From: CALDOK01 sp964481655
GTDB taxonomy: Bacteria > Myxococcota_A > UBA796 > JAFGLY01
Length of the DNA stretch: 64,000 nt
NCBI GenBank assembly: GCA_964481655.1
Contig: CAYZVO010000010.1
Coordinates: forward strand, 12,835 to 76,834
Reading direction: 5' to 3'
Below, one piece after another: positions 17,720 to 26,766 of this stretch. Position numbers and translations under genes: made by a program. Position 1 is the first letter of the stretch. Each line of letters starts with the position of its first letter. The notes under the pieces are model-generated. The model was not told the origin of the DNA and searched no databases. It saw only the letters and a program-made list of their open reading frames with translations.

Positions 17720-19016
17720 CGCCCTGCTCGCGGGTGGCCAGCTGCTGGGCCCACCAGGCGAGCCGGTCGGCGATGGTCTTCTCGGTGCCGTGGGGGGCGG
17801 GCCGGTAGTAGACGTCGCCGGCGACCTGATCCGGCCGGTACTGCTGGGCCACGATGTGGTGGGGGTGGTCGTGGGGGTAGCGGTAGCCGGCGCCGTGGCC
17901 CGCTCGCTTCGCCAGCTTGGTGGGCGCGTTGCGCAGGTGCAGGGGTACGGGCAGGGAGCCGGTGGCCTTGACCCGGGCCAGGGCCGCGTCGATGGCCTTG
18001 TAGGCGGCGTTGCTCTTGGGGGCCGAGCTGCAGTAGGTCACGGCCTGGGCCAGGGGGATGCGGGCCTCGGGCATCCCGGTGAGCTGCACGGCCTGGGCCG
18101 CGGCCACGGCCAGCTGCAGGGCCCGTGGATCGGCGTTGCCGACGTCCTCGGCCGCGAAGATCACGACCCGGCGCGCCACGGCCTCGGGGGGCTCTCCGCC
18201 CGCCAGCAGGCGGGCCAGCCAGTAGACCGCCGCGTCCACGTCGGAGCCGCGCATGGACTTGATGAAGGCCGACAGCACGTCGTAGTGGGCGTCGCCGTCG
18301 CGGTCGTGGCGCAGCTGGGCGGCGTCCACCAGCCGGGAGAGGGTCTCGAGATCGATGGCGCTCCCCGGCTCCACCCGGCGGGCCACGTCTTCGAGCAGGC
18401 TCAGGGCCCGGCGGGCGTCGCCATCGGCCGCGGCGGCCAGGGCGTCGAGGGCGTCCGGCTCCAGCTCGAGGCCGAGGCTCCCCAGGCCCCGTTCGGCGTC
18501 GGTCAGGGCTCGCTCGAGCAGGCTGCGGACGGCGTCGGGCTCGAGGGGCTCGAGGCGCACGATGCGGCAGCGGGAGCGCAGGGCCGGGATGACGTAGAAG
18601 CCCGGGTTCTCGGTGGTGGCCCCCAGCAGCGTGACCGTCCCGGCCTCGACATGGGGCAGCAGGGCGTCCTGCTGGGCCTTGTTCCAGCGATGGATCTCGT
18701 CCACGAACAGCACGGTGGCGCGCTGCTCGAGGCCGTCCCGGGCGATCTGGGCCTGCTTGACCGCGGCGCGCAGATCGGCGACCCCGGACAGGACCGCGGA
18801 CAGCTGCACGAAGCGAGCACCCGTGCCGCCGGCGAACAGCCGCGCCAGGGTGGTCTTGCCGGTGCCCGGCGGGCCCTGGAAGATCACCGAGGGCAGGGGG
18901 CCCGTGCCCAGCTGGCGCAGCAGCCCCCCGGGGCCGGCCAGGTGGTCCTGGCCCATGACCTCGTCGATGGTGCGGGGCCGCATGCGGTCGGCGAGGGGGG
19001 CCTCGGGTGCCGTCAT
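17712..19016 (-). CDS. rarA: Replication-associated recombination protein A (RarA/MgsA)
   Basis: AAA+ ATPase related to clamp-loader subunits that acts at stalled replication forks. About 434 residues from ATG 19,016 (MTAPEAPLADRMRPRTIDEV): MGQDHL, Walker A GPPGTGKTTL, Walker B VLFVDEIHRWNKAQQDALL, sensor 1 GATTENP, and RSRC. The C-terminal tetramerisation part has DALYWLAR-like VYWLARLLAGGE, FAAEDVGNADP and YRYPHDHP. Length is normal. The long frame upstream of 19,016 is antisense to other genes and was rejected. It is divergent from the phosphoesterase at 19,065 and followed by the overlapping aminotransferase. Confidence 0.95.
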   Translation of the reverse strand: MTAPEAPLADRMRPRTIDEVMGQDHLAGPGGLLRQLGTGPLPSVIFQGPPGTGKTTLARLFAGGTGARFVQLSAVLSGVADLRAAVKQAQIARDGLEQRATVLFVDEIHRWNKAQQDALLPHVEAGTVTLLGATTENPGFYVIPALRSRCRIVRLEPLEPDAVRSLLERALTDAERGLGSLGLELEPDALDALAAAADGDARRALSLLEDVARRVEPGSAIDLETLSRLVDAAQLRHDRDGDAHYDVLSAFIKSMRGSDVDAAVYWLARLLAGGEPPEAVARRVVIFAAEDVGNADPRALQLAVAAAQAVQLTGMPEARIPLAQAVTYCSSAPKSNAAYKAIDAALARVKATGSLPVPLHLRNAPTKLAKRAGHGAGYRYPHDHPHHIVAQQYRPDQVAGDVYYRPAPHGTEKTIADRLAWWAQQLATREQGDD

Positions 19017-19064
19017 GGCCGCCCCGTAATGCGCGCTCCCGGCTCGGTCGATAGGCTGACTCCC

Positions 19065-19790
19065 ATGCGAGCTGTGCTCATCTCCGACGCCCACATCGAC
19101 GCCATCGACGATCCCGTCCAGGATCGCCTGGTGGCCTTCCTCGATCGCCTCGAGGCCGATCGCCTCGTGCTGCTCGGGGACATCTTCCATCGCTGGTGGG
19201 CGCTCCCCGGGATCTTCCCCGCCTACCTCCCCACCGTGGACGCCCTGCGGCGGGTGGCCCGGCGGGGGGTGAGGGTGGAGCTGCTGCTGGGCAACCACGA
19301 CTTCGCCTTCCGCGAGGACCTCGCCGAGGATCTCGGCATCGAGGTGCACGAGCGCCTGGGCTTCGAGCTCGACGGGCTGCAGATCCTGGCCTGCCACGGC
19401 GACCAGGCTGTCGGCGAGCGCCAGTACAGGCTCTACCACCGCCTGCTGCGCGGGCGGGCCTTCGATCTGGCCCTGCGCGTGGCGGGGCCTGCACGGGCCT
19501 GGGATCTCCTGGGCCGCCTCGCGGGGAGCACCGAGAAGACCGGCCGCTGCCCCGAGAGCCTGCTCGAGGCCCAGCGGGCCTACGCCCGGGAGCAGCTGGC
19601 GTTGGGCTTCGATCTGGTGGTCATGGGCCACAGCCACGTGCCCGAGCAGCGGCAGTGGTCCGAGGGTGCCTACATCAACGCCGGCTCGTTCCGCGACCCG
19701 GGCAGCTGGGTCGAGATCGAGGACGGGACCGTGCGGTTGCGGGGTGTGGACCCGGCCGAGGCCGACCCTTCCCCGTGCTATACCCCCTGA
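19065..19790 (+). CDS. LpxH-like metallophosphoesterase
   Basis: 241-residue calcineurin-like phosphoesterase with all metal-site motifs: SDAHID, GDIFHRWW, GNHD, CHGD and GHSHVPE. The arrangement resembles UDP-2,3-diacylglucosamine pyrophosphatase (LpxH/LpxI-type step of lipid A synthesis), which acts at the cytoplasmic membrane face. Identity as LpxH is inferred, as related phosphoesterases share the motifs. A TAGGCT box (19,052-19,057) ends 7 nt before ATG 19,065 with no ribosome-binding site, so the mRNA may be leaderless. The divergent rarA start is only 48 bp away. Confidence 0.82.
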   Translation: MRAVLISDAHIDAIDDPVQDRLVAFLDRLEADRLVLLGDIFHRWWALPGIFPAYLPTVDALRRVARRGVRVELLLGNHDFAFREDLAEDLGIEVHERLGFELDGLQILACHGDQAVGERQYRLYHRLLRGRAFDLALRVAGPARAWDLLGRLAGSTEKTGRCPESLLEAQRAYAREQLALGFDLVVMGHSHVPEQRQWSEGAYINAGSFRDPGSWVEIEDGTVRLRGVDPAEADPSPCYTP

Positions 19791-19811
19791 CGCCCCCGCA
19801 GGAGCCCCCCA

Positions 19812-21878
19812 TTGCTCGAGCGCTTCGCTGACAGGGCCTGGCTGGCCATCGTCCTCATCGCTGTGCTCACCGCGCTCTCGCAGATCCATCCGATCTGGGA
19901 GCCGGACCTGTGGTGGCACATGTGGGTGGGCGAGCAGATGGTCGACCACGGCTTCTGGGCCTACCCGGACCACTCGAGCTTCACCCAGGACGGCTGGACC
20001 TACGTCAACGCCGAGTGGCTCCCGTCCATCGTGCTGTGGCTCGCCTGGGTCATCGCGGGCCCCGCCGGCCCCACCCTGCTCACCGCGCTGGGCGCCGCGG
20101 CCGGCGTCCTCGTCGTGGGGCTGCTCACCCGCCGCCTGGCTCCGGAGCGGCCCTGGCTGGCGGTGGCCGCCTGCGCCCTCATCGCGGGCATGACCTTCGA
20201 GCGTTGGGCCGCCCGGCCTCACCTGTTCTTCCTCACCCTGCTGCCCCTGGGCCTACTGGTGCTCGAGCTGCCCGCCGGACGTCGGCGCCTGCTCGCCTTG
20301 ATCGGCCTGCAGCTGCTCTGGTCCCACTGCCACGGCAGCCACGTGCTGCTGCCGGGGTTGGTGGGGGCCCGGGCCATCGGCTGGTGGCTGCGGGATGGCC
20401 GCGCGGGGCTGCGCGAGGGGGTCATCAGCGTCGGCGTGCTCGGGCTGATGTCCCTGCTGGTGGGCCCCCAGGGGCCCGGCACCCTGGCCCATGTCTTGCA
20501 CCACGCCTCATCGGACTCCGTGAGCCACATCGGCGAGATGCGTTCGCCCACCTGGGCGGATCTGATGCCCTCGGAGCTGGGGGGCGTCGCCTGGCTGTGG
20601 CTGGTGGTGGTCGCCGTGATCGTGCTGGCCATGCGGCGCCGGCCGCGGCTGGACGATCTGCTGGTGGGCCTGGCGGGCGTGGCCCTGCAGTACACCGCCG
20701 TGCGCTTCCACGCCGCGATGGGCATCCTGCTGCTCCCGCTGCTGCTGCGGCGCGAGGGCGCGCGCCCGGCCTCCTGGCCCCGTGCCGAGCTCGCGGTCGC
20801 GCTGCTGTTGGTGTTGCTCACGGTCCCCAACGGCTGGCGCAAGCAGGCCCAGGGAGCGCCCTGGGGGCGCCCCGGTCTGGGGGTGTGGGAAGACGGCGTG
20901 CCCGTGGACGCCGCCGATCTGCTCGAGGCCCACGGCGCCAGTGGACACGTCTGGAACTACTACGACGACGGTGGATACCTGATCTGGCGGCTCGCACCCC
21001 AGCTGAAGTTCGCCATCGACGGGCGCTCGCCCGCCTTCCACACCGTGGACCACCACGGCCTGTGGCGGCAGTCCAAGTACAGCGTCGCCACCTTCCGCGG
21101 TATGGACGCCCGCTGGGGCATCGACCACGCCCTGGTGGACCGGGATCTGCCCCTGTGCGGCCGCCTCGAGGGACACCCCGACTGGCGCCTGGTGCACGTG
21201 GACGCCCGCCGTGCCCTGTTCACCAAGGCCGATGGCCCCTTCCTGCCGGAGCACGCCCTCGTGCGGCTGCCTGCCTGCGCCTCGTCGCCGCTGGCGGGCT
21301 GCCCCGACAGCCAGCAGACCGCCGCCGCCATGTGGGATGAGACCAGCGCGCTGCTGGCCCTCGAGCCCGACGCCCACTACCCCTGGGTGCTGCGCATGAG
21401 GCTGCTGTCCTGCAGCGAGGGGACCGACCCCGCCGCGGCGCTGCCGGTGGTGCAGGCGGCGGTGGACGGCGAGCTGTTCGCCGATGATCTGGCCCGGGCG
21501 GCGCTGATGACCCTGAACGCCGGCGATCCCGACGGCGCGCTGGCCCTGCTGGACCGGGCCCGCGAGCTGGGCGCCGAGGGTCGCATCGAGCTGCTGCGCG
21601 GCCGCGTGCTGGCCAGCATGGGGCAGCCCGAGCGCGCGGCCGAGGCGATGCTCGAGGCGGCGGTTCAGCTCGACGACGCCATGATGAACACCCAGCGCCT
21701 CGAGGTCGCCTGGGCCTGCCGGGATGCGGGCATGGTGACCCACGCGGCGGAGCACGCCCTCCGCGTGGCCGCCACCGGCAACCCCGACGCCGTGGCCCTG
21801 CTGCGGGAGCTCGAGCCCCAGCTCGAGGGCCAGCAGGCCGACGACGCCCGCGGCTGGCTCGAGGCGTGGGAGCGATAG
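19812..21878 (+). CDS. Polytopic membrane protein with C-terminal TPR-like region
   Basis: 688 residues starting at TTG 19,812, preceded by CAGGAG. The first half has about ten hydrophobic helices. The first loop carries EPDLWWHMWVGEQM, the DPDxWWH-type motif found in a widespread family of uncharacterised GT-C-like membrane proteins. A soluble segment near residue 370 (HVWNYYDDGGYLIWRLAPQ) is also typical of that family. The last ~170 residues are helical repeats (DGALALLDRARELGAEGRIE) resembling TPRs. Function is unknown; a membrane glycosyltransferase is one possibility. It follows the LpxH-like gene by 21 bp, so probably the same transcript. Confidence 0.75.
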   Translation: MLERFADRAWLAIVLIAVLTALSQIHPIWEPDLWWHMWVGEQMVDHGFWAYPDHSSFTQDGWTYVNAEWLPSIVLWLAWVIAGPAGPTLLTALGAAAGVLVVGLLTRRLAPERPWLAVAACALIAGMTFERWAARPHLFFLTLLPLGLLVLELPAGRRRLLALIGLQLLWSHCHGSHVLLPGLVGARAIGWWLRDGRAGLREGVISVGVLGLMSLLVGPQGPGTLAHVLHHASSDSVSHIGEMRSPTWADLMPSELGGVAWLWLVVVAVIVLAMRRRPRLDDLLVGLAGVALQYTAVRFHAAMGILLLPLLLRREGARPASWPRAELAVALLLVLLTVPNGWRKQAQGAPWGRPGLGVWEDGVPVDAADLLEAHGASGHVWNYYDDGGYLIWRLAPQLKFAIDGRSPAFHTVDHHGLWRQSKYSVATFRGMDARWGIDHALVDRDLPLCGRLEGHPDWRLVHVDARRALFTKADGPFLPEHALVRLPACASSPLAGCPDSQQTAAAMWDETSALLALEPDAHYPWVLRMRLLSCSEGTDPAAALPVVQAAVDGELFADDLARAALMTLNAGDPDGALALLDRARELGAEGRIELLRGRVLASMGQPERAAEAMLEAAVQLDDAMMNTQRLEVAWACRDAGMVTHAAEHALRVAATGNPDAVALLRELEPQLEGQQADDARGWLEAWER

Positions 21879-21902
21879 GCGGCCCACGCCTGTGTCGAAG
21901 CG

Positions 21903-22655
21903 CTAGAAGTCCGTGGCGAAGTCGTCGAAGTAGAAGGTGCCGCCGCCGCCATCGGCGCCGGTGACGCCGTAGTCGAAGAACACGGAGACCTTGTCGAAGG
22001 TGTAGGACGGGTCCAGGGCCGCGGTGCCTTCCCCCTCGTTGGCGAAGTCGAAGTGGAGGGTCTCCCAGGTGTCCGCCGCACTCGGGAACGCGTCGGTCTC
22101 GACCGAGTGCGTGGGATCGTTGGCGTCTTCGACCTTGAGGCGCACCGCGACACCCGCCCGCGGGGACATGACTCGCAGCGCGAAGGTGGTGTCGGTCGCG
22201 GTGATGGGGAGGGTGTCGATGGAGAAGTTGGCACCGGTGGAGAAGGTCGTGCCGGCCCAGGTCTCCGCGGAGCCCGACTTGACGACCCGGGCGACCATGT
22301 TGCTCGCGTCGTCGGGATCGGCCTCCACCGCGGCGTCTTCCGCACCGCCGAAGCCCGTCAGGGTGTAGGTCACGCTGGAGTCGTCGAAGTCGATGAGCAG
22401 GTCGGCGTCGGTGTCGGCGTCGGTGTCGGCGTCGGCGTCGGCGTCAGCGTCCGCGTCGGCGTCGGCGTCCGCGTCGGCGTCCGCGTCGGCGTCGGCGTCA
22501 GCGTCCGCGTCCGCATCCGTGTCGGCGTCGGTGTCGGCGTCGGTGTCCGTGTCGGTGTCTGCCTCGGTGTCGGTGTCCGGGATGCTCGTGTCATCCTTGT
22601 CGTCGCAGGCGGTGGTCAGGAGGGAGAGGGCGAGGATGGCGAACATGCGGTTCAT
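21903..22655 (-). CDS. Lipoprotein with long Asp/Ala linker and carbohydrate-binding-like domain
   Basis: 250 residues: signal peptide with lipobox LTTAC, a Thr/Asp then Ala/Asp linker of about 60 residues, and a C-terminal jelly-roll-like domain of about 165 residues. That domain starts LLIDFDDSSVTYTL and ends in FYFDDFATDF, with VAVRLKVEDANDP and TWETLHFDFAN. The domain pattern is that of CBM-like or bacterial surface sugar-binding modules. There is no catalytic domain, so it may bind polysaccharide at the cell surface. A good promoter lies at 22,746-22,774. Confidence 0.8.
   Translation of the reverse strand: MNRMFAILALSLLTTACDDKDDTSIPDTDTEADTDTDTDADTDADTDADADADADADADADADADADADADADADADTDADTDADLLIDFDDSSVTYTLTGFGGAEDAAVEADPDDASNMVARVVKSGSAETWAGTTFSTGANFSIDTLPITATDTTFALRVMSPRAGVAVRLKVEDANDPTHSVETDAFPSAADTWETLHFDFANEGEGTAALDPSYTFDKVSVFFDYGVTGADGGGGTFYFDDFATDF
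22403..22575. repeat. GTCGGC/GTCCGC hexamer tract encoding the Asp/Ala linker
   Basis: Near-perfect 6-bp tandem units over about 170 bp, with GCGTCGGCGTCAGCGTCCGC-type higher-order blocks, in frame in the lipoprotein gene. Likely prone to length variation. Confidence 0.8.
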
Positions 22656-22745
22656 GGGATCCTTTGGGCGCTCGGGCGGCCACGTTCGGCGATGCTTGTC
22701 GGGCCTCAGGAGGGAAGCGCGTTTATTAATTCGACGAACGAAATA

Positions 22746-22774
22746 AGTATAGTCCCTCGGAGCGCACTTGGAAA
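22746..22774 (-). promoter_or_regulatory. Sigma-70-like promoter (TTTCCA-17-TATACT)
   Basis: On the reverse strand TTTCCA (22,774-22,769) and TATACT (22,751-22,746) are 17 bp apart, in an AT-rich island upstream of the Asp/Ala-linker lipoprotein gene. It lies between that gene and the mreB-like stop. Confidence 0.5.
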
Positions 22775-22821
22775 GCGCGTCGAGCCGATTGGCCGAACGC
22801 GGTGGCGTCGGGCGGGGAGCC

Positions 22822-23847
22822 CTAGGGGATCAAGCTGCGCAGCAGCTGGGGCTGCTCGAGCAGCAGCTCGGCGCCGGTGACCGCCGAGCGCAGGGGCTGC
22901 GGCGCCAGCACCACGGGCAGCCCAGAGGCCTGGCCGATCAGCTCGTCGAGGCCGGTCAGCTGGGCGGCGCCGCCGGTCAAGACCAGGCCCGCATCCAGGA
23001 TGTCGGCGGACAGCTCGGGCGGGGTGCGCTCGAAGGTCTCCCGCAGGGCCTCGAGGATCGCCTCGATGGGCTCCTTCAGCGCCTGACGGGCGTCGGCGGA
23101 GCTCAGGGTGACCGGCTTGGGGATGCCCGACTCCTGGCGGCCCTTGACCTGGATGGTGCGCTGGGGGCCGCTCTCGAGGCCACAGCCCAGCTCGATCTTG
23201 ATGATCTCGGCCGTGCGCTCGCCGATCTCGATGCCGTGGGCCTCGCGCATGTGCTTGACGATGGCCTGGTCCATGGCGTCGCCGGCGATGTCCAGGGACG
23301 CGGAGGTGACCACGCCGCCCATGGAGAGCACGGCGACCTCGGTGGTGCCGGCGCCCACGTCGCAGACCAGGGTGCCCAGGGGTTGGTGGGCGGGCAGGCC
23401 GGCGCCCAGGGCCGCGGCGACTGGGCCGTGGACCACCACCACCTCGCGGGCTCCGGCGGCGCGGGCGCACTGGGTCACGGCGCGGCGCTGCTCCTGGGTG
23501 ATGCCGAAGGGCACGCAGACCAGCACCCGGGGCTTGACCAGGGCGCGCTTGGACACCGAGCGGGCGATGAAGTAGCGCAGCATGGCCTCGGCGGCGTCGT
23601 AGTCGCGGATGACCGAGCCCCGCAGGGGGCGCACCGCCCGGATCGAGTCGGGGGTCTTGCCGAGCATGTCCCGGGCCCCGGCCCCGACGGCCACGACCTC
23701 GTGGGCCTTGCCTCGCTGCCGGATGGCGAGCACCGAGGGTTCGTCGAGCACCACGCCCTGGCCGCGCACCGCCACGATGGTGTTGGCGGTCCCCAGGTCG
23801 ATCGCGAGATCCTGGGTCAGCAGCGACAGGGGATTCTCGAAGCCCAT
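22822..23847 (-). CDS. mreB: Cell-shape protein MreB
   Basis: Bacterial actin that organises cell-wall elongation below the inner membrane. 341 residues from MGFENPLSLLTQDLAIDLGT: phosphate-1 DLAIDLGTANT, VRPLRGSVIRDYDAAEAML, PFGITQEQRRAV, phosphate-2 VCDVGAGTTEVAVLS, and the adenosine-site LTGGAAQLTGLDELI. Length and motifs are normal for the family. No mreC or mreD gene follows, so it stands alone rather than in the usual mre operon and may be an additional copy. The 26 bp upstream separate it from a small zinc-ribbon protein gene on the same strand. Confidence 0.93.
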   Translation of the reverse strand: MGFENPLSLLTQDLAIDLGTANTIVAVRGQGVVLDEPSVLAIRQRGKAHEVVAVGAGARDMLGKTPDSIRAVRPLRGSVIRDYDAAEAMLRYFIARSVSKRALVKPRVLVCVPFGITQEQRRAVTQCARAAGAREVVVVHGPVAAALGAGLPAHQPLGTLVCDVGAGTTEVAVLSMGGVVTSASLDIAGDAMDQAIVKHMREAHGIEIGERTAEIIKIELGCGLESGPQRTIQVKGRQESGIPKPVTLSSADARQALKEPIEAILEALRETFERTPPELSADILDAGLVLTGGAAQLTGLDELIGQASGLPVVLAPQPLRSAVTGAELLLEQPQLLRSLIP

Positions 23848-23873
23848 GGGCCCCCCGGGGCGTCAGGGGTGCG

Positions 23874-24377
23874 CTAGTCGTCGATGCCGTACTTCTCGTC
23901 GAAGTTCTTCATGTTGCGGACCTCGACCAGCTCCTTCTCCATGACGTGGGCGAGGTGGTCGGCGTAGCCCTCGAGGGAGCCTTCGTCGCTCTGGTGCAGC
24001 AGCTTCTTGTCGCCGTCGAGCTTGACCGCGTAGACCTCCCAGGTCGCGCGCTTGCCGCCGATGACGAACTCGAGTTCCTTGATGTCCTGGAAGGGGAGGC
24101 GCTCGGTCTCGGTGCCCTGGGAGGAGGTGCGGGTCCAGACCACAGAGGCGGTCTCCTGGTCGATGACCACGTTCCGCTTGACCGCCTGATGGTTGACCAC
24201 GAACCACATCGCCGCCGCGCCCACGCACAGCATGGCCACGATGGTGCCCACCAGCAGGATCAGGCCGGAGGACTTCTTGGGGACGTCGTCGCTTCCGAAC
24301 TCGTGGAAGCAGTGCTTGCAGCGAGATGCGGCGGTGGGAACCTCGGCTCCACAGGACGGGCAGGTCTTCTTGCTCAC
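23874..24377 (-). CDS. Membrane protein with N-terminal zinc ribbon
   Basis: 167 residues from GTG 24,377, preceded by GAGAGG. The N-terminus is a zinc ribbon (CPSCGAEVPTAASRCKHC). One membrane helix (LILLVGTIVAMLCVGAAAMWF) follows, and then a soluble domain of about 110 residues (NVVIDQETASVVWTRT...LPFQDIKELEFVIGG) without recognised family. The order ribbon-helix-domain places the ribbon in the cytoplasm. It may be a small sensory or regulatory membrane protein. The stop lies 26 bp before mreB on the same strand, so it could be co-transcribed with it. Confidence 0.7.
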   Translation of the reverse strand: MSKKTCPSCGAEVPTAASRCKHCFHEFGSDDVPKKSSGLILLVGTIVAMLCVGAAAMWFVVNHQAVKRNVVIDQETASVVWTRTSSQGTETERLPFQDIKELEFVIGGKRATWEVYAVKLDGDKKLLHQSDEGSLEGYADHLAHVMEKELVEVRNMKNFDEKYGIDD

Positions 24378-24462
24378 GTTGGACCTCTCGATCGCGACGA
24401 GTCTGGGCTGGTGGGTGACATATGGGCGAGGGTGGCGCTGCGCAACAGCGGCGTGGCAGCGG

Positions 24463-24861
24463 CTATCGACCGCTCTCGGCGAGATGACGGCAGAGGGGGC
24501 CCAACAGGCTGGGCAGCACCAGGGGCACCTGGCTGCGGCCGCGGGAACGGCGGTACACCTTGTAGAGCTTGCGGCCGGCCTTGAGGATCGCGCTGACGCT
24601 GTCCTTGACGCCCAGGCGACGGGCCAGGGCGGCCCGCTGGGACGGGGGCAGCTGCTCGAGGTCGTCGCGGTCGTACTCGGAGAACGGCAGGCCCTCGCGC
24701 TCGGCCAGGGCGCCGAAGCCCACCACGCACAGCTCGAGCACCGTGCGGCGGTCGATGACCTCACCCACGGGGATGTCGAGCTCGACCGCCAGATCGATCA
24801 GGTCCTCCTCGGGGAGGGAGGCGACCAGGCGGTACTCTTCGTCGGTCAGTTGGAAGGCCAT
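24463..24861 (-). CDS. Hypothetical cytoplasmic protein, 132 aa
   Basis: Small helical, acidic protein starting MAFQLTDEEYRLVASLPEED; no signal peptide or membrane segment. The middle (IDRRTVLELCVVGFGALAER, then DLEQLPPSQRAALARRLGV) looks like packed helices. The tail is basic (KLYKVYRRSRGRSQ). I do not recognise the family. ATG 24,861 was chosen as the first start giving this clean N-terminus. It is divergent from sppA and lies 85 bp upstream of the zinc-ribbon gene. Confidence 0.6.
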   Translation of the reverse strand: MAFQLTDEEYRLVASLPEEDLIDLAVELDIPVGEVIDRRTVLELCVVGFGALAEREGLPFSEYDRDDLEQLPPSQRAALARRLGVKDSVSAILKAGRKLYKVYRRSRGRSQVPLVLPSLLGPLCRHLAESGR

Positions 24862-24982
24862 GGGGGCTCCGTTCGGGTGACGGTGGGGGCGAGCGTGAAT
24901 AGGTCTGGGGGGTCGGGGCTCATAACCGAGCGCCCAGCACGGAGCCGGGGCGCCCGGCCCGTGCACGCCTCCTGGAGGAAGC

Positions 24983-26698
24983 ATGCCGAGCCTGCTGCGA
25001 GCGGCGTTTGCGAGCGTGGTGGCTCCACCACCGCCCGTGATCGACCTCCTGCGCCTGCTGCGGTTCCGCCGGCGTGGCCTGGTGCGGCTCGACCTCGGGG
25101 CTGGGGCCTGGCGGCGACCCGGCGCCAGCGCCCGGCTGGTGCAGGCGCTGGCCTGGCTCAGGGACGACCCCCAGATCGTGGCGGTGCGCGTGGAGCTCGA
25201 CGGCGCGCGGGGCTCCTGGGCCCAGCTGCAGGCCGTGCACGCGGGCCTTCGTCGCATCGTGGACGCGGGCAAGCCCGTCTACGCCCAGGTCCGCAACGCC
25301 GGCAACGCCGAGCTCTACCTGGCCTCCGCCGCCAGCCACGTCTTCATGCTCCCCATCGCCGAGCTGCAGGCCGCCGGGCTCGCGACCCGCATGGCCTTCC
25401 TGGGCGACGCCCTGGCCAAGCTCGGCGTCGAGGTGGAGCTGTTCACCGCGGGTGCCTTCAAGAGCGCCGGCGAGCCCTACACCCGCTCGAGCCCCTCGGC
25501 CGAGAACCGCCAGGCCATGCAGGCCCTGCTCGACGATCTGCAGGATCAGCTCGTCCAGGCCGTGGCCACCGGCCGCGAGCTGGAGCCCGAGGTGGTGCGC
25601 GAGGCCATGGCCTCGGTGCCGGTGTCCGCGGAGCGGGCCCTCGAGCTGGGCCTCGTGGACGAGCTGGCCTACGACGACCAGATCCCCGATCGCATCGAGG
25701 AGCTGCTGGAGCTCGAGCCCCGCAGCTCCGGCGCCGCGGGCTGGTGGCGCTGGCTGCGCATCCGCAACTTCTGGCATCGGGTGGCCGGCTCCGGCACCCC
25801 GGTGGCCGTGCTGCGCCTCGAGGGGCCGGTGGTGGACCGCAAGCCCGACGCCAGCGGTCGGGCGGTCATCGCGGCGGACCGGGTGGTCCCGTTGCTCGAC
25901 TCGCTGCGGAGCGCCGACTCCGTGCGCGGCGTCTTGATCACCGTCGACAGCGGCGGTGGGTCGGTGCTGGCCTCCGAGCGCATCTGGCGGGCCGTCCAGC
26001 GCCTGCAGGAGGCCAAGCCCGTGGTGGCGCTCTTCCAGGGGGTCGCGGCCAGCGGCGGCTACTACCTGGCCGTACCGGCCCGCAACATCTACGTGCAGCC
26101 CGGCACCATCACCGGCTCCATCGGCGTCATCGGGATGCGCCTGCTCCCGGGCGCGGTGCTCGGCCGGCTCGGTGTGCACGCGGCCACCCTGCGCACGGAG
26201 CCCGCGTCGGATCTCGCCATGGCCGGGCGGGCCATGCGGCCGGCGGAGCGCGCCCGCCTGGAGCGCTCCATCGCCCGCTACTACGAGCTGTTTCTGCGGC
26301 GAGTCGCGGGCGGGCGGCGCCGGCCGGTGCGCGCCATCGAGCCCTTCGCCCAGGGCCGGGTCTGGACCGGGCGGGCGGCCCGGGAGCACGGCCTGGTGGA
26401 TCGGCTCGGCACCTACCACGACGCTCTGCGCCGTCTGTACAAGCACCTGGGCCTGCGCCCCGGGCGCTGGACCCTGCCGCGCTGGGAGATCTCCACCGCG
26501 GCCCAGACCCCGAGCCAGCGTGTGCTCCAGGCCCTGATGGCCGACGCCGTCGCCAGCGAGCCGGTCATGGGCCGCCTGCGCCGGCTTGCCTCGGCCCTGC
26601 GGGTGCCCGCTGCGCTCGACCCCTTGCTCGAGCAGCACGCCCAGGGCCGGGTCGAGCCGCTGGCCATGCTGGAGTGGGACCCGGGCGATCTGGCCTGA
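24983..26698 (+). CDS. sppA: Signal peptide peptidase SppA (protease IV, long form)
   Basis: 571-residue serine protease of family S49, with two tandem ClpP-like halves as in E. coli protease IV. It degrades released signal peptides in the membrane. The catalytic Lys is in the first half at GAFKSAGEPYT (Lys160) and the Ser in the second half at GVAASGGYYLA (Ser357). The GSIGVIG motif and RVWTG(R)AA end are also present. There is no clear N-terminal membrane anchor, unlike E. coli, so attachment may be peripheral. ATG 24,983 follows GGAGGA. Confidence 0.92.
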   Translation: MPSLLRAAFASVVAPPPPVIDLLRLLRFRRRGLVRLDLGAGAWRRPGASARLVQALAWLRDDPQIVAVRVELDGARGSWAQLQAVHAGLRRIVDAGKPVYAQVRNAGNAELYLASAASHVFMLPIAELQAAGLATRMAFLGDALAKLGVEVELFTAGAFKSAGEPYTRSSPSAENRQAMQALLDDLQDQLVQAVATGRELEPEVVREAMASVPVSAERALELGLVDELAYDDQIPDRIEELLELEPRSSGAAGWWRWLRIRNFWHRVAGSGTPVAVLRLEGPVVDRKPDASGRAVIAADRVVPLLDSLRSADSVRGVLITVDSGGGSVLASERIWRAVQRLQEAKPVVALFQGVAASGGYYLAVPARNIYVQPGTITGSIGVIGMRLLPGAVLGRLGVHAATLRTEPASDLAMAGRAMRPAERARLERSIARYYELFLRRVAGGRRRPVRAIEPFAQGRVWTGRAAREHGLVDRLGTYHDALRRLYKHLGLRPGRWTLPRWEISTAAQTPSQRVLQALMADAVASEPVMGRLRRLASALRVPAALDPLLEQHAQGRVEPLAMLEWDPGDLA

Positions 26699-26711
26699 AG
26701 GCGCCGTTCGG

Positions 26712-26742
26712 CTGACACAACGCGTCGCGCCTGCGGTAGACT
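26712..26742 (+). promoter_or_regulatory. Possible promoter (CTGACA-19-TAGACT)
   Basis: CTGACA at 26,712-26,717 and TAGACT at 26,737-26,742 lie upstream of the FG-GAP lipoprotein gene. The 19-bp spacing is long, so the -35 assignment is doubtful; the -10 matches that of other genes here. Confidence 0.35.
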
Positions 26743-26766
26743 GCGGGCGCGAATGCTGGAGGTCGA

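Noticed and set aside
22403..22575. Possible CRISPR or regulatory repeat
   Set aside because: Hexamers in frame with a lipoprotein linker (Asp-Ala), so coding repeat.
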